Positions 26,978 through 34,832 of a stretch of DNA of 64,000 nucleotides are shown piece after piece. Location: positions 1-64,000 of the forward strand of contig OY970187.1 of NCBI GenBank assembly GCA_963708165.1. The letters are read 5' to 3'. The translations under genes and the position numbers were made by a program. The notes beneath the pieces are model-generated. The model had not been told where the DNA came from. It searched no databases and saw only the letters and a program-made list of their open reading frames with translations. Source of the stretch: Rubricoccus sp963708165 (GTDB lineage Bacteria > Bacteroidota > Rhodothermia > Rhodothermales > Rubricoccaceae). Numbering within the stretch: position 1 is the first letter of the stretch; every line of letters begins with the position of its first letter.

Positions 26978-28015
26978 ATGCCTATTACAATATCTCCCCT
27001 GCGAACGACAGTTACAGGGCTTGCTAGTGACACCCCTCCGCGCTCCGCGATCAACGACTTCGTGCGACGCGGTCAACGCGTTGCAACCGCTTACCTCGTA
27101 CGCCGATGCCAAAGCGGGCGGCTCCGCCTGGAACAGTTCAACCTGACGGTTGAGGATCTGGCGCTCGATTGCTTGGCCGACCTCTTTCAGCGGGACGATC
27201 ACGGCCGCTTGGTCCGGGTTCAGTCCTACCTCGCCTCGGTCGAGTGGGAGTCGCTGGACGAGGCCGGCCTGGAGATCGCGATCCGGCGTCTGATTTTCAG
27301 CGCAATCAACGAGGGACTGTTCCGGCGGTACCGCGAGAGCGACCCGACCGTCGGGCGGCTGATCCGCACGCTCAAGCATCATGCGGCGTCGCACGACCGG
27401 ATCATCATGCGGCGCGTTCGGGCGACGCAGGTCGTCGAACTCCGCAATGCCGGGGACGAGGCCATGAGCCGGCCCCTGATGCCGCCAGAGGTGCTCGAGG
27501 TCTACCTCCACGAGGTGCTGGGCTCAGGCCAGGACCTCAGCGGCGTGATCGACTCGGTCGCAGACCTACTCGAAACGCACGCCCTCTATGCCCCCTCAGT
27601 CACGATCCCGGATCTCGCGCTGTGCATCCGAAATGTGCTCGCACGGCGCGGTGAGTCGCTCGACACCTCGGCCCCAGCCACCAAAACCGTCGAGGACCGG
27701 GACCACCGGATGTTGGTGCTGGGCACTATCGAGAAAACCTTGACGAAGGTGCGTCTCGATATGGAATCGCTGTACCTCCACAAGCGGCGTCTCTCGCCCA
27801 GCCTCTACGCGGCCTACTTCTCCGCCGTCGATGACATCCTGCGCGATCAGTTCGTCGAACCAGGCACGCCAGACCGTTCGTTTCGCGAGGTCCTGAACGA
27901 CTACGTCGGCACGATCGGGAGCAAGGAGTACCGCCAGAAGCACCAGGCCGTCCTGGAGTACCTCGTAAATCTCAGCCGGAACCACCTGCTCGCGCGCTTG
28001 AGGCCGCTCTTTTAG
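26978..28015 (+). CDS. Hypothetical protein, possibly sigma-factor-like at its N-terminus
   Basis: 345 residues from the ATG of MPITISPL (an upstream GTG at 26957 is an alternative). The N-terminal 150 residues are helical and contain NLTVEDLALDCLADLFQRDD and AIRRLIFSAINEGLFRRYRE, which faintly resemble the core-binding helices of sigma-70-like proteins. No region 4 helix-turn-helix is recognisable. The rest is helical and charged (HRMLVLGTIEKTLTKVRLDM). The base composition is less GC-rich than the neighbours, the iterated word occurs only once, and the gene has its own upstream region. Function unknown. Confidence 0.6.
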   Translation: MPITISPLRTTVTGLASDTPPRSAINDFVRRGQRVATAYLVRRCQSGRLRLEQFNLTVEDLALDCLADLFQRDDHGRLVRVQSYLASVEWESLDEAGLEIAIRRLIFSAINEGLFRRYRESDPTVGRLIRTLKHHAASHDRIIMRRVRATQVVELRNAGDEAMSRPLMPPEVLEVYLHEVLGSGQDLSGVIDSVADLLETHALYAPSVTIPDLALCIRNVLARRGESLDTSAPATKTVEDRDHRMLVLGTIEKTLTKVRLDMESLYLHKRRLSPSLYAAYFSAVDDILRDQFVEPGTPDRSFREVLNDYVGTIGSKEYRQKHQAVLEYLVNLSRNHLLARLRPLF

Positions 28016-28090
28016 CGGCTACCGGCGCTAGGGCGCGAGCCTCTGGCGAGAGCGCGACGCGGGTGTGCGCAGGGTGACGTGCGCAGCAGA

Positions 28091-28116
28091 TCTCCGCCAG
28101 AGGCCTCTGGCGGAGA
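28091..28116. terminator. 26-bp perfect palindrome in a convergent junction
   Basis: The core CGCCAGAGGCCTCTGGCG (28095-28112) is extended to a perfect 26-bp palindrome by matching flanks (TCTC and GAGA). It lies between the convergent stops at 28015 and 28118. The extension of pairing beyond the core supports a functional hairpin. Confidence 0.55.
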
Positions 28117-28117
28117 C

Positions 28118-29024
28118 TTACCGAGCGACGGTAACGGACCCGACCGAAGCGGTGCGCGCGCCGCCCATCTCGACCTCGACGTGGAAGGCGTAGACGCCCG
28201 GCGCAAGGCCTTGGAGGTCTAGCGCGAGCGCCTGCCCGTCGCCAGAGGCCAGTGTGGTGGAGGACGTGCTCACGCGGCGGCCGAGCGCGTCGTAGAGACT
28301 GACCGCGACGCGGGCCGTCTCGGGGAGATCGATCTGGAGCGACGCGTGGCCCGAAGCAGGATTGGGGAACGGCGGGCTGAGCGCGAACGGCAGAACGCCC
28401 GGCGCCGCCCCCGTGGTCGAGGCCACCTCTCGCGAGACCTCGAGGGCGACCACGAACGGCTGGTCGACCGAGGCGAAAAAGCCCACGTCGAGCACGTCGT
28501 CGTCGGCCACGAGCACGGAGAACTCTTTGACCGACGCGGTGGCCGCGCCGACGTCGGCCGTGATGTCGTAGTCGTCGAGGATTGTTTGCCCTTCAGCGTC
28601 CACGTCGAACACGCGCGAGCCCACGCCGCCCGGCTCCCCGCCGTCGACGCCCCAGTAGATCTCGGCGAAGTGCAGGCGGAGCGTGTACAGGCCCGCGCCC
28701 GGCACGGGGATGCGATACGCGAACCGCTCGCGGCGTCCCGTCGCGGTCCGACCGCTGAGGTAGAGCGTGTCCGCCGTGGTTCCGGCGACCTCGCGCACGG
28801 TGCTGTTGGCAGACATGCGCCCGCCGTCGAATAGGGTGTCGGCGGACCATTCGGCGCCACCCGTGGTGACGAGCCGGTCCGCCCGCGTTGATCCGGGCAA
28901 TTACCTCCTCAACCGTGTCTAAGATGGGAATCGTGCTTTGCGCAGAGGCCACGGGAGCCAGGAGAACGGTAGAGAGCAACCACGCACAGCCGATGGCGCG
29001 AGCGGAGTAGAGACAGGTATACAT
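28118..29024 (-). CDS. Secreted malectin-like protein with type IX sorting domain (frame broken once)
   Basis: About 302 residues. A signal peptide (WLLSTVLLAPVASAQ) leads into a malectin-like domain (NAGG at the start, then TLYLSGRTATGRRERFAYRI, YTLRLHFAEIYWG and VGFFASVDQPFVVALEVSRE) and a type IX sorting domain (SPPFPNPASGHASLQIDLPE, VSLYDALGRRV, LAPGVYAFHVEVE). The break near 28885 falls in the first conserved motif (INAGG / ADRLVTTGG). Malectin domains bind oligosaccharides, so a role in holding glycans at the surface is inferred. It closely resembles the malectin part of the giant gene at 44883. Confidence 0.8.
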
Positions 29025-29103
29025 AATGTGATGAGAAGGCTCTCTCTCTTTCGTACCGCCCCTCCCCGTTACAGAAGCTGCTCTTTCGCGCGGACCGAGA
29101 ACG

Positions 29104-29121
29104 GCCTCTGGCGCCAGAGGC
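29104..29121. terminator. Palindrome behind the cysQ-like gene
   Basis: GCCTCTGGCGCCAGAGGC, 6 bases past the stop (at 29128) of the minus-strand gene. A hairpin without a T tract. Confidence 0.45.
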
Positions 29122-29127
29122 TGATCG

Positions 29128-29976
29128 CTAGACCGCCCAGGCGGGCACCGTAGCAGGCATCGCGCGCGCAACCGGCGCGGTGTAGCGCTGCCAGTCCAGG
29201 TCGGGGTCGCCAGAGGCGACGAGGTCCAGATCGCGCGAGGACGCGGCGTAGCGGGGCGAGCGCCCGAACAGATCGGTCAGGCGTCCGCCAGCGGCCTCTA
29301 GCACGGCGTGCGCCGCGGCGGGGGCGGCGCCGTGCGCCGAGACCGTCCACGGTGCGAGGTCGGCCGAGCCCTCGGCGACGCGGCACAGGGGCAGCGTTGA
29401 GCCCGCGCGCTGCGACGCCACGCGGACACCGGCCATGTACACCCGGCGGTTCATCGCGGCGTGCGCGGGCGTCGCCTGGCCTCGGCCCGAGATGATTCGG
29501 AGCAGGCACGGATCGGCGTGGCGCACGCGGATGGGAACGGGCAGGCCTGTGGCCTCGGAGCGGTACGCGCCGTGATCGATGGCGCCGCAGTACGTGCGGC
29601 CTCGCGCGGGCACATGCACGACGCCCAGAACGGGCCGGTGGCCGCGCACCAAGCCCACGTCGACGGTGAACAGGCCGGTGCCTCTGGCGAGTTCCTCCGC
29701 GCCACCGAGCGGGTCGACGCACCACCAGAGCGATGTCCGTCCGCGCGCGCCCGAGTCCAAGACGGGAACGCCGGGGAGAAGCCGCGCGAGTCCCTGGCGC
29801 AGCACCTCGCCAGAGGCCTGCCGCGCGCGCGCCTCTGGCGTGTCACCTGCGTGCGCGGCGGCGTCCCGGCACGGCGGGCGAGGAGCGCCAGAGGCCTCCA
29901 GCACGAGCGCACCCGCCGCGCGGGCGCAGCTGAGCACCTCCGGAAGGAGCGAGCTGGGATCGAGCGCGCGGGTCAT
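29128..29976 (-). CDS. CysQ/inositol monophosphatase-like protein with altered metal site
   Basis: 282 residues. The fold matches the CysQ family, which hydrolyses the sulfotransferase by-product PAP (3'-phosphoadenosine 5'-phosphate). However, key metal ligands appear lost: the DPxDGT motif reads DPLGGA (second Asp to Gly), the preceding Glu-Glu pair is absent (VPVLDSGARGRTSLWW), and the WDxAA motif near residue 220 reads HGAAP. The fold-supporting AHAVLEAAGGRLTDLFGR remains. It may therefore be a non-catalytic PAP-binding or scaffold protein. It overlaps the sulfotransferase gene upstream by ATGA, a strong sign of joint function. Confidence 0.72.
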   Translation of the reverse strand: MTRALDPSSLLPEVLSCARAAGALVLEASGAPRPPCRDAAAHAGDTPEARARQASGEVLRQGLARLLPGVPVLDSGARGRTSLWWCVDPLGGAEELARGTGLFTVDVGLVRGHRPVLGVVHVPARGRTYCGAIDHGAYRSEATGLPVPIRVRHADPCLLRIISGRGQATPAHAAMNRRVYMAGVRVASQRAGSTLPLCRVAEGSADLAPWTVSAHGAAPAAAHAVLEAAGGRLTDLFGRSPRYAASSRDLDLVASGDPDLDWQRYTAPVARAMPATVPAWAV

Positions 29977-30811
29977 CGGCCCGTCGCCAGAGGCTCGGAG
30001 AGGACGGGAGGCTCGGCGCGTTGCAGGGGTGCGGCGGGGCTGCTGGCGCCGTCCCCGCTGATCGCCGTGCCGGTGAGGGTGCGGTAGAGGCGTTCGGCCT
30101 CTGTACGGAGTGCGCCGAGCTCGGGCGCCCGGAACGCCTCGCGCAGTTCCTCCTTGCCCGCCTGCCTCTGGCGCGAGGGCCGCGCCACCGTCCGACCTGG
30201 CTCCGGCGCCGTGCGCTGGTAAAACTCGTCGATGACCGCAAAGCACCGCTCCACGCCCTCGTCGGAGTGGTCGAACGGCGCGAAGTCTGTCCCGAAGCGA
30301 GCGTTCAGCGTGTCGGTCACGGCGCCAAAATCCGTTGTGACCTCCTGAAAATCTGCGACCACAACATGCTCGCGGTAGGGCAGCACGCGCGAGTAAAACA
30401 CCACGTAGTCCCGGAGCGCGGTCTGGAGCGGGTACCCGAACGAGCGCGCGTTGGACACGATGGCGTCCTCGGGCTCGCGGATCAGAAGTAGCGCCGGCAC
30501 GCCAAGACGGGCCGCGCCGATGATCTGCGCCTCGGCGTGGAGGTGGTGGGCCGCTTTGACCGGCACGCCCTGGGCGAGTTGGAAGGCGACGACGGCAAAC
30601 GTGTTGCCGCACCGCGGGTAGCCCTCGATGACCACGCGCGTCCCCTCTTGGACCACGCCCGTGTGGATCATCCGTGCCCGTTGATGCGCATGTACGGCCG
30701 CTTTCGGATCCGCGAGACGGGCAGGTAGAGGCGCGGAAGGTGCCGGACGGCGCGCCGCAAATAGTAGCGCGCGCGGCGCTGGACGGTCCAGTCCCAGGAA
30801 GACGAAGCCAT
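29973..30811 (-). CDS. Sulfotransferase (frame broken once)
   Basis: Transfers sulfate from PAPS to, probably, sugars of the polysaccharide. The N-terminal part starts at an ATG at 30811 (MASSSWDWTVQRRARYYLRR, then PRLYLPVSRIRKRPY). A missing base near 30672 shifts the frame just before MIHTGVVQEGTRVV. The 5'-phosphosulfate-binding loop is EGYPRCGNTF and the 3'-phosphate-binding motif LLIREPEDAIVSNARSFGYP. The end is Arg- and Pro-rich. It is coupled to the cysQ-like gene by a 4-base overlap. The region upstream is a 254-base divergent promoter area shared with the wecG-like gene. Confidence 0.83.
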
Positions 30812-30888
30812 TCTGATACGTGTCGAGAGGGGAAGGCGGCGGGTCCGGGTGAACCCACGCGCTCCTCTCGTTGCAGCATCGGCACTGC

Positions 30889-30919
30889 GCTGAAATCACC
30901 GTGCTGAAATCACGGTGCC
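30889..30919. promoter_or_regulatory. Direct and inverted repeats in a divergent promoter region
   Basis: GCTGAAATCAC occurs twice, 15 bases apart (from about 30889 and 30903), and CACCG/CGGTG form an inverted repeat around the second copy. It lies between the divergent sulfotransferase and wecG-like genes. A regulator binding site is possible; no known motif is recognised. Confidence 0.35.
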
Positions 30920-31065
30920 GAACCCCTCGGCGCCAGAGGCCTTGCCCGGCCTGTCAGGCAACCTCTGGCGCCGCGCCCTCTGCACCCGGCCTCTGGCGCG
31001 ACGACAACCCACTGTGCGCTCGCCCGCTGCGGCCGAGTACCGCCCGACCCGACCTGAGACTGTCT

Positions 31066-31861
31066 ATGCCCGCTCTCCATCCCGAGCCCATCGCTCCACC
31101 CCGTCCGCCGTCAAGGCAGGTTCTCGGCTCCCGTGTCGACGCCACGAGCTACGACGCGGCCACGCGGCAGGTGGTGGCGTGGGCGCGCCAGAGGCGCTCG
31201 GCCTACGTCTGCGCCACGAGCGTCCACGGCATTATCGAGGCCAGCGAGGACCCTGCATTCCAGACCGTCCTCAACAACGCCGACCTGGTCACGCCCGACG
31301 GGATGCCGCTGGTATGGGCGCTGCGTCGCCTGGGCCTCGCCGAGGCCGAGCGCGTCTACGGCCCCACGCTCACGCTCTGGCTGTGCGACGCCGCCGCCGA
31401 TGCCAACCTGCCCATCGCGCTCTACGGCGGCACGCCCGACAGCCTGGAAGCCTTCCAGACGTTTCTCACCCGGACGTTTCCGGCCCTCAAGGTCGCCATC
31501 GCCATCTCGCCCCCGTTCCGCCCGCCCACGCCAGAGGAGGACGAGGCCGACACGCGCGCCATCGCAGCCTCTGGCGCGCGGCTTGGTGTTCGTCGGGATC
31601 GGCTGCCCCAAGCAGGAGCGGTGGATGGCAGCGCACCGCGGCCGCATTCCCGCCGTGATGGTGGGCGTGGGGGCGGCCTTCGACTTCCACGCCGGTCGCG
31701 TGCGGCAGGCGCCGCCCATGCTGCAGCGCGCAGGCCTGGAGTGGGCCTTCCGCCTCGCCGTCGAGCCGCGCCGCCTCTGGCGCCGCTACACCCACATCGT
31801 TCCTCGTTTTGTCGCCCGCTTTGGGCGCCAGCTCGCACGCACGCACCCGCGTGCCGTCTGA
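31066..31861 (+). CDS. WecG/TagA/CpsF-family glycosyltransferase (frame broken once)
   Basis: About 264 residues. Seen are LGSRVDATSYDAATRQVVAW at the N-terminus, the conserved ADLVTPDGMPLVWALRRLG (the TPDGxP motif of GT26) and, after an extra T at about 31582 (CGGCTTGGTG), FVGIGCPKQERWMAAH and VMVGVGAAFDFHAGRVRQAP. GT26 enzymes transfer N-acetylmannosamine(uronate) or glucose to lipid-linked intermediates at the inner membrane face. It most likely adds the second or a later sugar of the repeat. The GME-like gene follows after 22 bases in the same direction. Confidence 0.87.
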
Positions 31862-31883
31862 TCTCTCCCCTCCCCCTCGCATC

Positions 31884-32948
31884 ATGCAACAGCGCGTTCT
31901 CGTCACCGGAGCCGGTGGCTTTATCGGCCACCACCTCGTCGGCTACCTCAAAGACCGCGGCTACTGGGTCCGCGGCGTCGACCTCAAGCACCCCGAGTTC
32001 GAGGCCACCCGCGCCGACGACTTCCAGATCCTCGACCTCCGGCGGTGGGACGACTGCCTCCAGGCCCTGCTGCCCACCTCTGACGGCGGGACCATCGAGC
32101 ACGTGTACGCGCTCGCGGCCGACATGGGCGGGATGGGCTTTATCTCGGCCAACCACAGCCGCATCCTGCACAACAACGTCCTCATCAACACCCACACCAT
32201 CGACGCGGCGCGTCTGGCCGGGGTGAGCCGCTACTTCTACACCTCCAGCGCCTGCATCTACCCCGAGCACCTGCAAACCGCGACCGACTCGGCGGCGCTC
32301 CGGGAGTCCGACGCGTACCCCGCGGCGCCACAGGACGCCTATGGCTGGGAAAAGCTCTTCACCGAGCTCATCTGCCACTACTACGCCGAGGACTACGGCA
32401 TGAAAACGCGGACCGTGCGCTTCCACAACGTGTACGGCGAGCTCGGCACGTGGGAAGGTGGGCGCGAGAAAGCGCCAGCGGCCATGATGCGCAAGGTGGC
32501 CTACGCCAAGCTGATGGGCGGCAAAGAAGGCGCCTCTGGCGGCCCGCCGACGGTCGAGATCTGGGGCGACGGCGAGCAGACGCGCTCGTTCATGCACGTC
32601 GACGACTGCTGCGAAGGCGTCTACCGCCTCATGATGTCCAACCACAAGGAGCCGCTCAACCTGGGCCGCGACCGAATGGTGACGATCAACGAGCTGTGCG
32701 ACATCGCGGCCAGAGCGGCCGGGGTCGAGGTCGCCCACGAACACATCGACGGCCCGCAGGGCGTGCGCGGACGCAACTCGGACAACACCCAGCTCCGCGA
32801 GGTCCTGGGCTGGGAGCCCGAGATTGCGCTCGAAGACGGCCTCGCGCGGACCTACGCGTGGATTGAGAGCCAACTCCGCGCCAAGCTTGACGCCGCCGGA
32901 ATGCTGCCCGGCGGAGACGGCGCCGCCGTCGAGGCGGTGGCCTTGTAG
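31884..32948 (+). CDS. GDP-mannose 3,5-epimerase-like NAD-dependent epimerase
   Basis: 354 residues of the extended short-chain dehydrogenase family. Seen: the NAD motif GAGGFIG near the N-terminus, AADMGGMGFI, the stretch TSSACIYPEHLQ, then ESDAYPAAPQDAYGWEK with catalytic Tyr153 and Lys157, and further RFHNVYGELGTWEGGREKAP and GPQGVRGRNSDNTQLREVLG. This series matches plant GDP-mannose 3,5-epimerase very closely. That enzyme turns GDP-D-mannose into GDP-L-galactose or GDP-L-gulose. The product is probably an L-sugar donor for the polysaccharide. The frame is intact. Confidence 0.88.
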   Translation: MQQRVLVTGAGGFIGHHLVGYLKDRGYWVRGVDLKHPEFEATRADDFQILDLRRWDDCLQALLPTSDGGTIEHVYALAADMGGMGFISANHSRILHNNVLINTHTIDAARLAGVSRYFYTSSACIYPEHLQTATDSAALRESDAYPAAPQDAYGWEKLFTELICHYYAEDYGMKTRTVRFHNVYGELGTWEGGREKAPAAMMRKVAYAKLMGGKEGASGGPPTVEIWGDGEQTRSFMHVDDCCEGVYRLMMSNHKEPLNLGRDRMVTINELCDIAARAAGVEVAHEHIDGPQGVRGRNSDNTQLREVLGWEPEIALEDGLARTYAWIESQLRAKLDAAGMLPGGDGAAVEAVAL

Positions 32949-32954
32949 CGCGCC

Positions 32955-32972
32955 CGCCAGAGGCCTCTGGCG
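32955..32972. terminator. Tail-on palindrome behind the epimerase gene
   Basis: CGCCAGAGGCCTCTGGCG starts 6 bases after the stop codon. A further half copy lies at about 32987. Confidence 0.45.
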
Positions 32973-33081
32973 CCGAGCATGGGTGCGCCAGAGGCCGACT
33001 GTGAGCTTTTGGCGGCCCCCGTAGGCTGAGGCTGCAAGACTCTCTCCCCTTACCCAATCACGGCGGCACATTCTCTCGCGC

Positions 33082-33257
33082 CGTCATTCCCGCGCAGGCG
33101 GGAATCCAGAGTACCGGGAATGCCTTGCAGAATGCCGCCACCGCGCCGGACGCACGCCAGAGGCGATTCCAGCAGTGCATGCCCTCCCTTGTGAGCGTGA
33201 GCCCTTGCAGGCCTCTGGCGCGCGTCACTCTGGGTTCCCGCCTGCGCGGGAAGGACG
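33082..33257. repeat. MITE-like element with hairpin-forming inverted ends
   Basis: The left end (33082-33111) and right end (33228-33257) are 30-base inverted repeats with two mismatches. Each is itself a hairpin: TTCCCGC-GCAG-GCGGGAA on the left and TTCCCGCCTGCGCGGGAA on the right. The 116 bases between them encode nothing recognisable and contain two iterated-word half copies. Sequences with GTCATTCCCGCGCAGGCGGG ends are common as dispersed non-coding repeats in other bacteria. It sits between the epimerase and O-antigen ligase-like genes. Confidence 0.75.
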
Positions 33258-33314
33258 CTGTAAGGAGGTTTCGCCGCCAGACGTAGAGCGCCCATCCCGT
33301 ATCGCCGCCCCTGA

Positions 33315-33332
33315 CGCCAGAGGCCTCTGGCG
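33315..33332. terminator. Tail-on palindrome behind the wzy-like gene
   Basis: CGCCAGAGGCCTCTGGCG, 13 bases past the stop (at 33346) of the minus-strand gene. It probably marks the end of that transcript. Confidence 0.45.
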
Positions 33333-33345
33333 CACACGCGCGGCT

Positions 33346-34648
33346 CTATACCGGCTCCCGCAACACCTCCGGCCGCGACGTGTGGATGCACATCGCCGCC
33401 ACGCCCGTGCCGAACAGCGTCCACATCCAGATCGCGCCCATCGGGCTCTCTAGCACCACGTCGAAGCTGGCGTTGACCATCAGCGCGCTCCAGTACGCGA
33501 TGAGAAACGCGAACAGCGCCATCCAGGTCGTGTCTCGGGCGCGGCGGCTGCGGACGTAGTGGACCGCCATGGCGCCCAGCCAGCCCAGGTGGAGGGCCAG
33601 CCAGAGCACAAAGCCCGGCACGCCGCTCCGCGCGAGCACGTTCATGTGACTGTTGTGCGGGCTCCTGAGTGCTTCGCCAGCGGCCGAGGCGAAGCCGTCG
33701 TCGACCGAGAGGTTGACGCCGTAGCCCTTGCCCGTCCAGAAGTACGGCCCGTTCACGGTGTAGCCCACGATATCGGACCACCACTGCAGGCGCCACGCGC
33801 GTGTGTTGTTGAGCCGCCCGGTCGCCTCTGGCGCGAGGATGCTCTCGATCTTGTCCTGCAGCACGTCCGCCGAGACCGTGCGCGTGCCGAGGGTGACCGA
33901 GGGCTGGAACAGCGCCACCGCCACTAGCGCGACCGCCGCGAGGTAGACCAGCCGCATCGGCTTGCCCGCGAACGGCGTGAGCACGGACGCGAGGACCACG
34001 CCGACGGCGCACGAGAGCATCCCGGCCCGGTTGCTCAGCATCGGCGTGAGCGCCAGGAGCCCGATCAGCCACAGGCGCGGCTTGCCCAAGCCCGACGATC
34101 AAGAACGCCGCCGCCCCGGCCACGTGCACCAGCGTATCGCCGCTTTTCACCTGGACGATGGGCGTGTCCGTGCCGGGCAGGTGCGGCAAAAACTGGCTCT
34201 GCCCTTTGAGTGCCAATGCGAGCCACGCCAGCGACCCAAACACGACCACAAACGTGCGGTACCGCAGCACGAGCTGCCGCAGTCGCTGGGGGTCTTCCAG
34301 CAGCAACGCCGCCGCGATGATCGCGAAGACGCCGTAGCCCCACAGCGCGGCATCGCGGAAGGCGAACGCGCCGTAGGTCGAGATGTACGGCATGGTGCAC
34401 GCGGCACCCCACACCATCGAGACCCCGAGCAGTTGCGCCAGAGGCGTCCGAAACGCGAGCCCCAGCTGGCCTCTGGCGACGAACAGGCCCGCCACCAACA
34501 TCACCTCGCCGATGTACACCGGCGGCACGCCAAGGTAGGCCGCGCCGCGGCCCAAGAGCGCGTAGCCCAGCAAAAGCCACCCCAACCCCACGAGGTAGCG
34601 GTCGCCCGCACGGGCGGGCGCAGAGGACAGGGCGAGGGCAGAGGTCAC
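33346..34648 (-). CDS. O-antigen ligase/polymerase-like membrane protein (frame broken once)
   Basis: About 433 residues with ten or more membrane segments (for example YLVGLGWLLLGYALLGRGAA, FAIIAAALLLEDPQR, LVYLAAVALVAVALFQPSV). The large periplasmic loop ends with SPHNSHMNVLARSGVPGF, the signature of Wzy/WaaL-type enzymes that polymerise or ligate lipid-linked repeat units. The frame breaks at about 34092 by one extra base (GGGCTTGGGC); both parts are conserved. Translation starts at GTG 34648, divergent from the kinase gene. As the cluster has Wzx and Wzc, polymerase (Wzy) is the likelier role. Confidence 0.82.
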
Positions 34649-34832
34649 GCGAGAGGCAAGCGAAAGCCGGAAACGCCCGGCCGATCACACGTCAATCGTC
34701 GCAGAGCAAGGGTCCCGCAGAAAAGAAGCGTACGAATCCTGAGCACGCCTTCTGCACTCCCGCACCGCCGAGACGATGGGGACAGACACACGGATGCCCC
34801 AAGTGGCTGCTCCAGCCCCTCGTCCCCTTTCG

